NCBI RefSeq assembly: GCF_001424305.1
Contig: NZ_LMPD01000002.1
Span: 233,531-297,530, forward strand
From: Pedobacter sp. Leaf176
Lineage (GTDB): Bacteria > Bacteroidota > Bacteroidia > Sphingobacteriales > Sphingobacteriaceae
Length of the DNA: 64,000 nucleotides
Direction: 5' to 3'
Below are positions 62,811 through 64,000 of this stretch, piece by piece. Every line of letters starts with the position of its first letter. The first letter of the stretch is position 1. The notes under the pieces were generated by a model. It was not told the DNA's origin. It searched no databases and was given only the letters and a program-made list of their open reading frames with translations. The translations under genes and the position numbers were made by a program.

Positions 62811-64000
62811 TTAGATATGCTGTGCGATTACAAAACCACTTGCCCAAGCCCATTGAAAATTATAGCCACCCAACCAGCCTGTAACATCTAAGCATTCTCC
62901 TCCAAAAAACAAATTCGGTATTTTTTTACATTCCAGCGTTTTAGATGAAATTTCACTTGTATCGATGCCACCACGCATTACTTCAGCCTTATCATAACCT
63001 TTATCACCAGCCGGTTTAACCCTGAACTCATGTATTGTTTGTTCAATCAATTGGATTTCAGTACTCGTTAGGGAAGCAACGTTTTTAGTCAAAGGTAAAA
63101 ACTTGTCTAAAGCATCTGTAAATTTCTTTGTATAAAAACGGTTCAATAAGGTTGATAATAGCGTTTTCCCATTAGATTTTCGTTCCTCATTCAAAAGCGA
63201 CACTATATTCTGATGTGGCAATAAGTTCAGTTTAATCACTTCACCCCTTCTCCAGAACGAAGATATTTGCAAAATTGCTGGTCCGCTTAAACCCCAGTGT
63301 GTAAACAAAATATTTTCTTCGAAGGACTGTTCACCATTACTCACTTCACAAAACACAGAATTTCCAGATAATTGGGCGAACCACTCTTCGTCTTTTCCAG
63401 TGATGGTTAAAGGCACCAGAGCCGGGGCCGTTTCCACAATTTTTAAATCGTGCTTACGTGCAAATCGTAATGCAAAATCTGTTGCTCCCATCTTTGGAAT
63501 TGGTAAGCCACCAGTCGCGATAACGAGTTTTCCAGAAGTTAAAACGACCTCTTTACCGTTTTTTTCATAGGTAACCATAAATCCTTCTGTTAGTGTTTTA
63601 ATCTCTTTGACATCAGCATTGCAACGGATTTCCTGCCCAAAATCTGCACAAATCGAAGTAAAAACCTGAACCACATCTCTGGCATTTTTATCTTCAGGGA
63701 ATAATTGCCCTAAGGTTTTTTCCTTGCCGCGAATACCATAAGTTTCAAAAAAACTGATCGTATCATCAACCGACCATTGTGTAAATGAAGATTTGATGAA
63801 ATGCGGATTAGTGGATATAAATTGTTCAGCGGATGCGAATTGATTAGTATAGTTACAGCGGCCACCACCCGAAATCAAAATCTTGGCGCCGGGCTTATCA
63901 TTCTTTTCAAGCACAATTACTTTCTTTCCGAGGTAGCCGGCCTGCACGGCACACATTAATCCGCATGCACCTGCACCAATAATTATTGCATCAGCATTCA
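62811..64000 (-). CDS. HI0933/YhiN-family FAD-dependent oxidoreductase (5' end one base outside)
   Basis: A flavoprotein of about 397 residues; codon 2 onward (NADAIIIGAGACGLM) is in the window. The start ATG would have its A at 64001, so only one base is missing if that start is correct. The dinucleotide-binding GAGACG, VLEKNDKPGAKILISGGGRCNYTN (about 34-57) and the C-terminal FFGGECLDVTGWLGGYNFQWAWASG (second FAD contact) are typical of the HI0933 family. The substrate is unknown. Confidence 0.93.
   Translation of the reverse strand, partial: NADAIIIGAGACGLMCAVQAGYLGKKVIVLEKNDKPGAKILISGGGRCNYTNQFASAEQFISTNPHFIKSSFTQWSVDDTISFFETYGIRGKEKTLGQLFPEDKNARDVVQVFTSICADFGQEIRCNADVKEIKTLTEGFMVTYEKNGKEVVLTSGKLVIATGGLPIPKMGATDFALRFARKHDLKIVETAPALVPLTITGKDEEWFAQLSGNSVFCEVSNGEQSFEENILFTHWGLSGPAILQISSFWRRGEVIKLNLLPHQNIVSLLNEERKSNGKTLLSTLLNRFYTKKFTDALDKFLPLTKNVASLTSTEIQLIEQTIHEFRVKPAGDKGYDKAEVMRGGIDTSEISSKTLECKKIPNLFFGGECLDVTGWLGGYNFQWAWASGFVIAQHI

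Overview
The window looks like a chromosome segment of a Sphingobacteriaceae-type Bacteroidota, closest in feel to Pedobacter. The evidence is a SusC/SusD pair, Bacteroidota-only families (DUF5689, DUF4296), MutS2, an AT-rich sequence with few Shine-Dalgarno sites, and promoters of the Bacteroidota form (TTTG, about 19 nt, TAnnTTTG). I found no rRNA, tRNA, CRISPR array, intact insertion sequence or prophage. The genus is an inference; no search was run.

Layout. 1-6618: a minus-strand SusC-SusD-DUF5689 outer-membrane uptake operon, followed by the first codons of a Tat-type exported protein that is probably a calcineurin-like phosphoesterase. 7081-8304: a membrane fatty-acid-hydroxylase-family enzyme. 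8463-16846: a polyphosphate and pentose-phosphate block, with a ROK kinase resembling polyphosphate glucokinase, gnd, zwf and pgl on the plus strand, converging on ppx, ppk1 and a lysine-rich histone-like protein on the minus strand. 16923-20402: YajQ, a GNAT acetyltransferase, a DUF4142 lipoprotein and a subtilisin-like protease. 20485-24220: a three-subunit PaoABC-type molybdenum aldehyde oxidoreductase. 24506-29366: YceH, an S41 peptidase remnant, a small lipoprotein, the 3-oxoacid CoA-transferase subunits, a 54-residue Cys/Lys-rich protein and a secreted glucose/sorbosone dehydrogenase-like lipoprotein. 29474-36275: mutS2, a DUF4296 lipoprotein, yggS, an SSAT-like acetyltransferase, aspartate kinase, a SAM methyltransferase and a cold-shock protein. 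36480-40083: a 1-Cys peroxiredoxin, then an ECF sigma factor, a membrane-anchored trypsin-like protease and three tandem Thr/Asp-rich lipoproteins. 40165-50871: housekeeping genes (purB, nfu, inositol phosphatase, lgt, mtaB, ubiX, an OmpA-family protein, an RRM protein, xthA) with large intergenic regions and repeats. 51374-59955: katG, two GH51 arabinofuranosidases and a GH92 mannosidase. 60142-64000: mnmA, a glutathione peroxidase, an FG-GAP-like secreted protein and an HI0933-family flavoprotein whose start lies one base outside the window.

Most interesting. (1) The sigma/protease/lipoprotein locus at 37260-40083: the sigma gene and the first two lipoprotein genes share an upstream motif, GGGTTAC, 14 nt, then (C/G)G(T/C)AT(T/A)AA, which suggests a self-contained envelope-stress or protease-controlled signalling unit. 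(2) The polyphosphate/glucose-6-phosphate block, where polyphosphate synthesis and hydrolysis sit next to a candidate polyphosphate-using glucokinase and the whole oxidative pentose-phosphate branch. (3) A 54-residue Cys-rich gene with a textbook Bacteroidota promoter, whose stop codon abuts the stop codon of the convergent gene.

Several genes have longer open frames beginning at TTG or GTG. I moved these to internal ATGs where context supports it (mutS2, gnd, zwf, mnmA, the subtilisin-like gene and others), and kept non-ATG starts only where an in-frame stop forces them (the ECF sigma factor and the DUF4296 lipoprotein).
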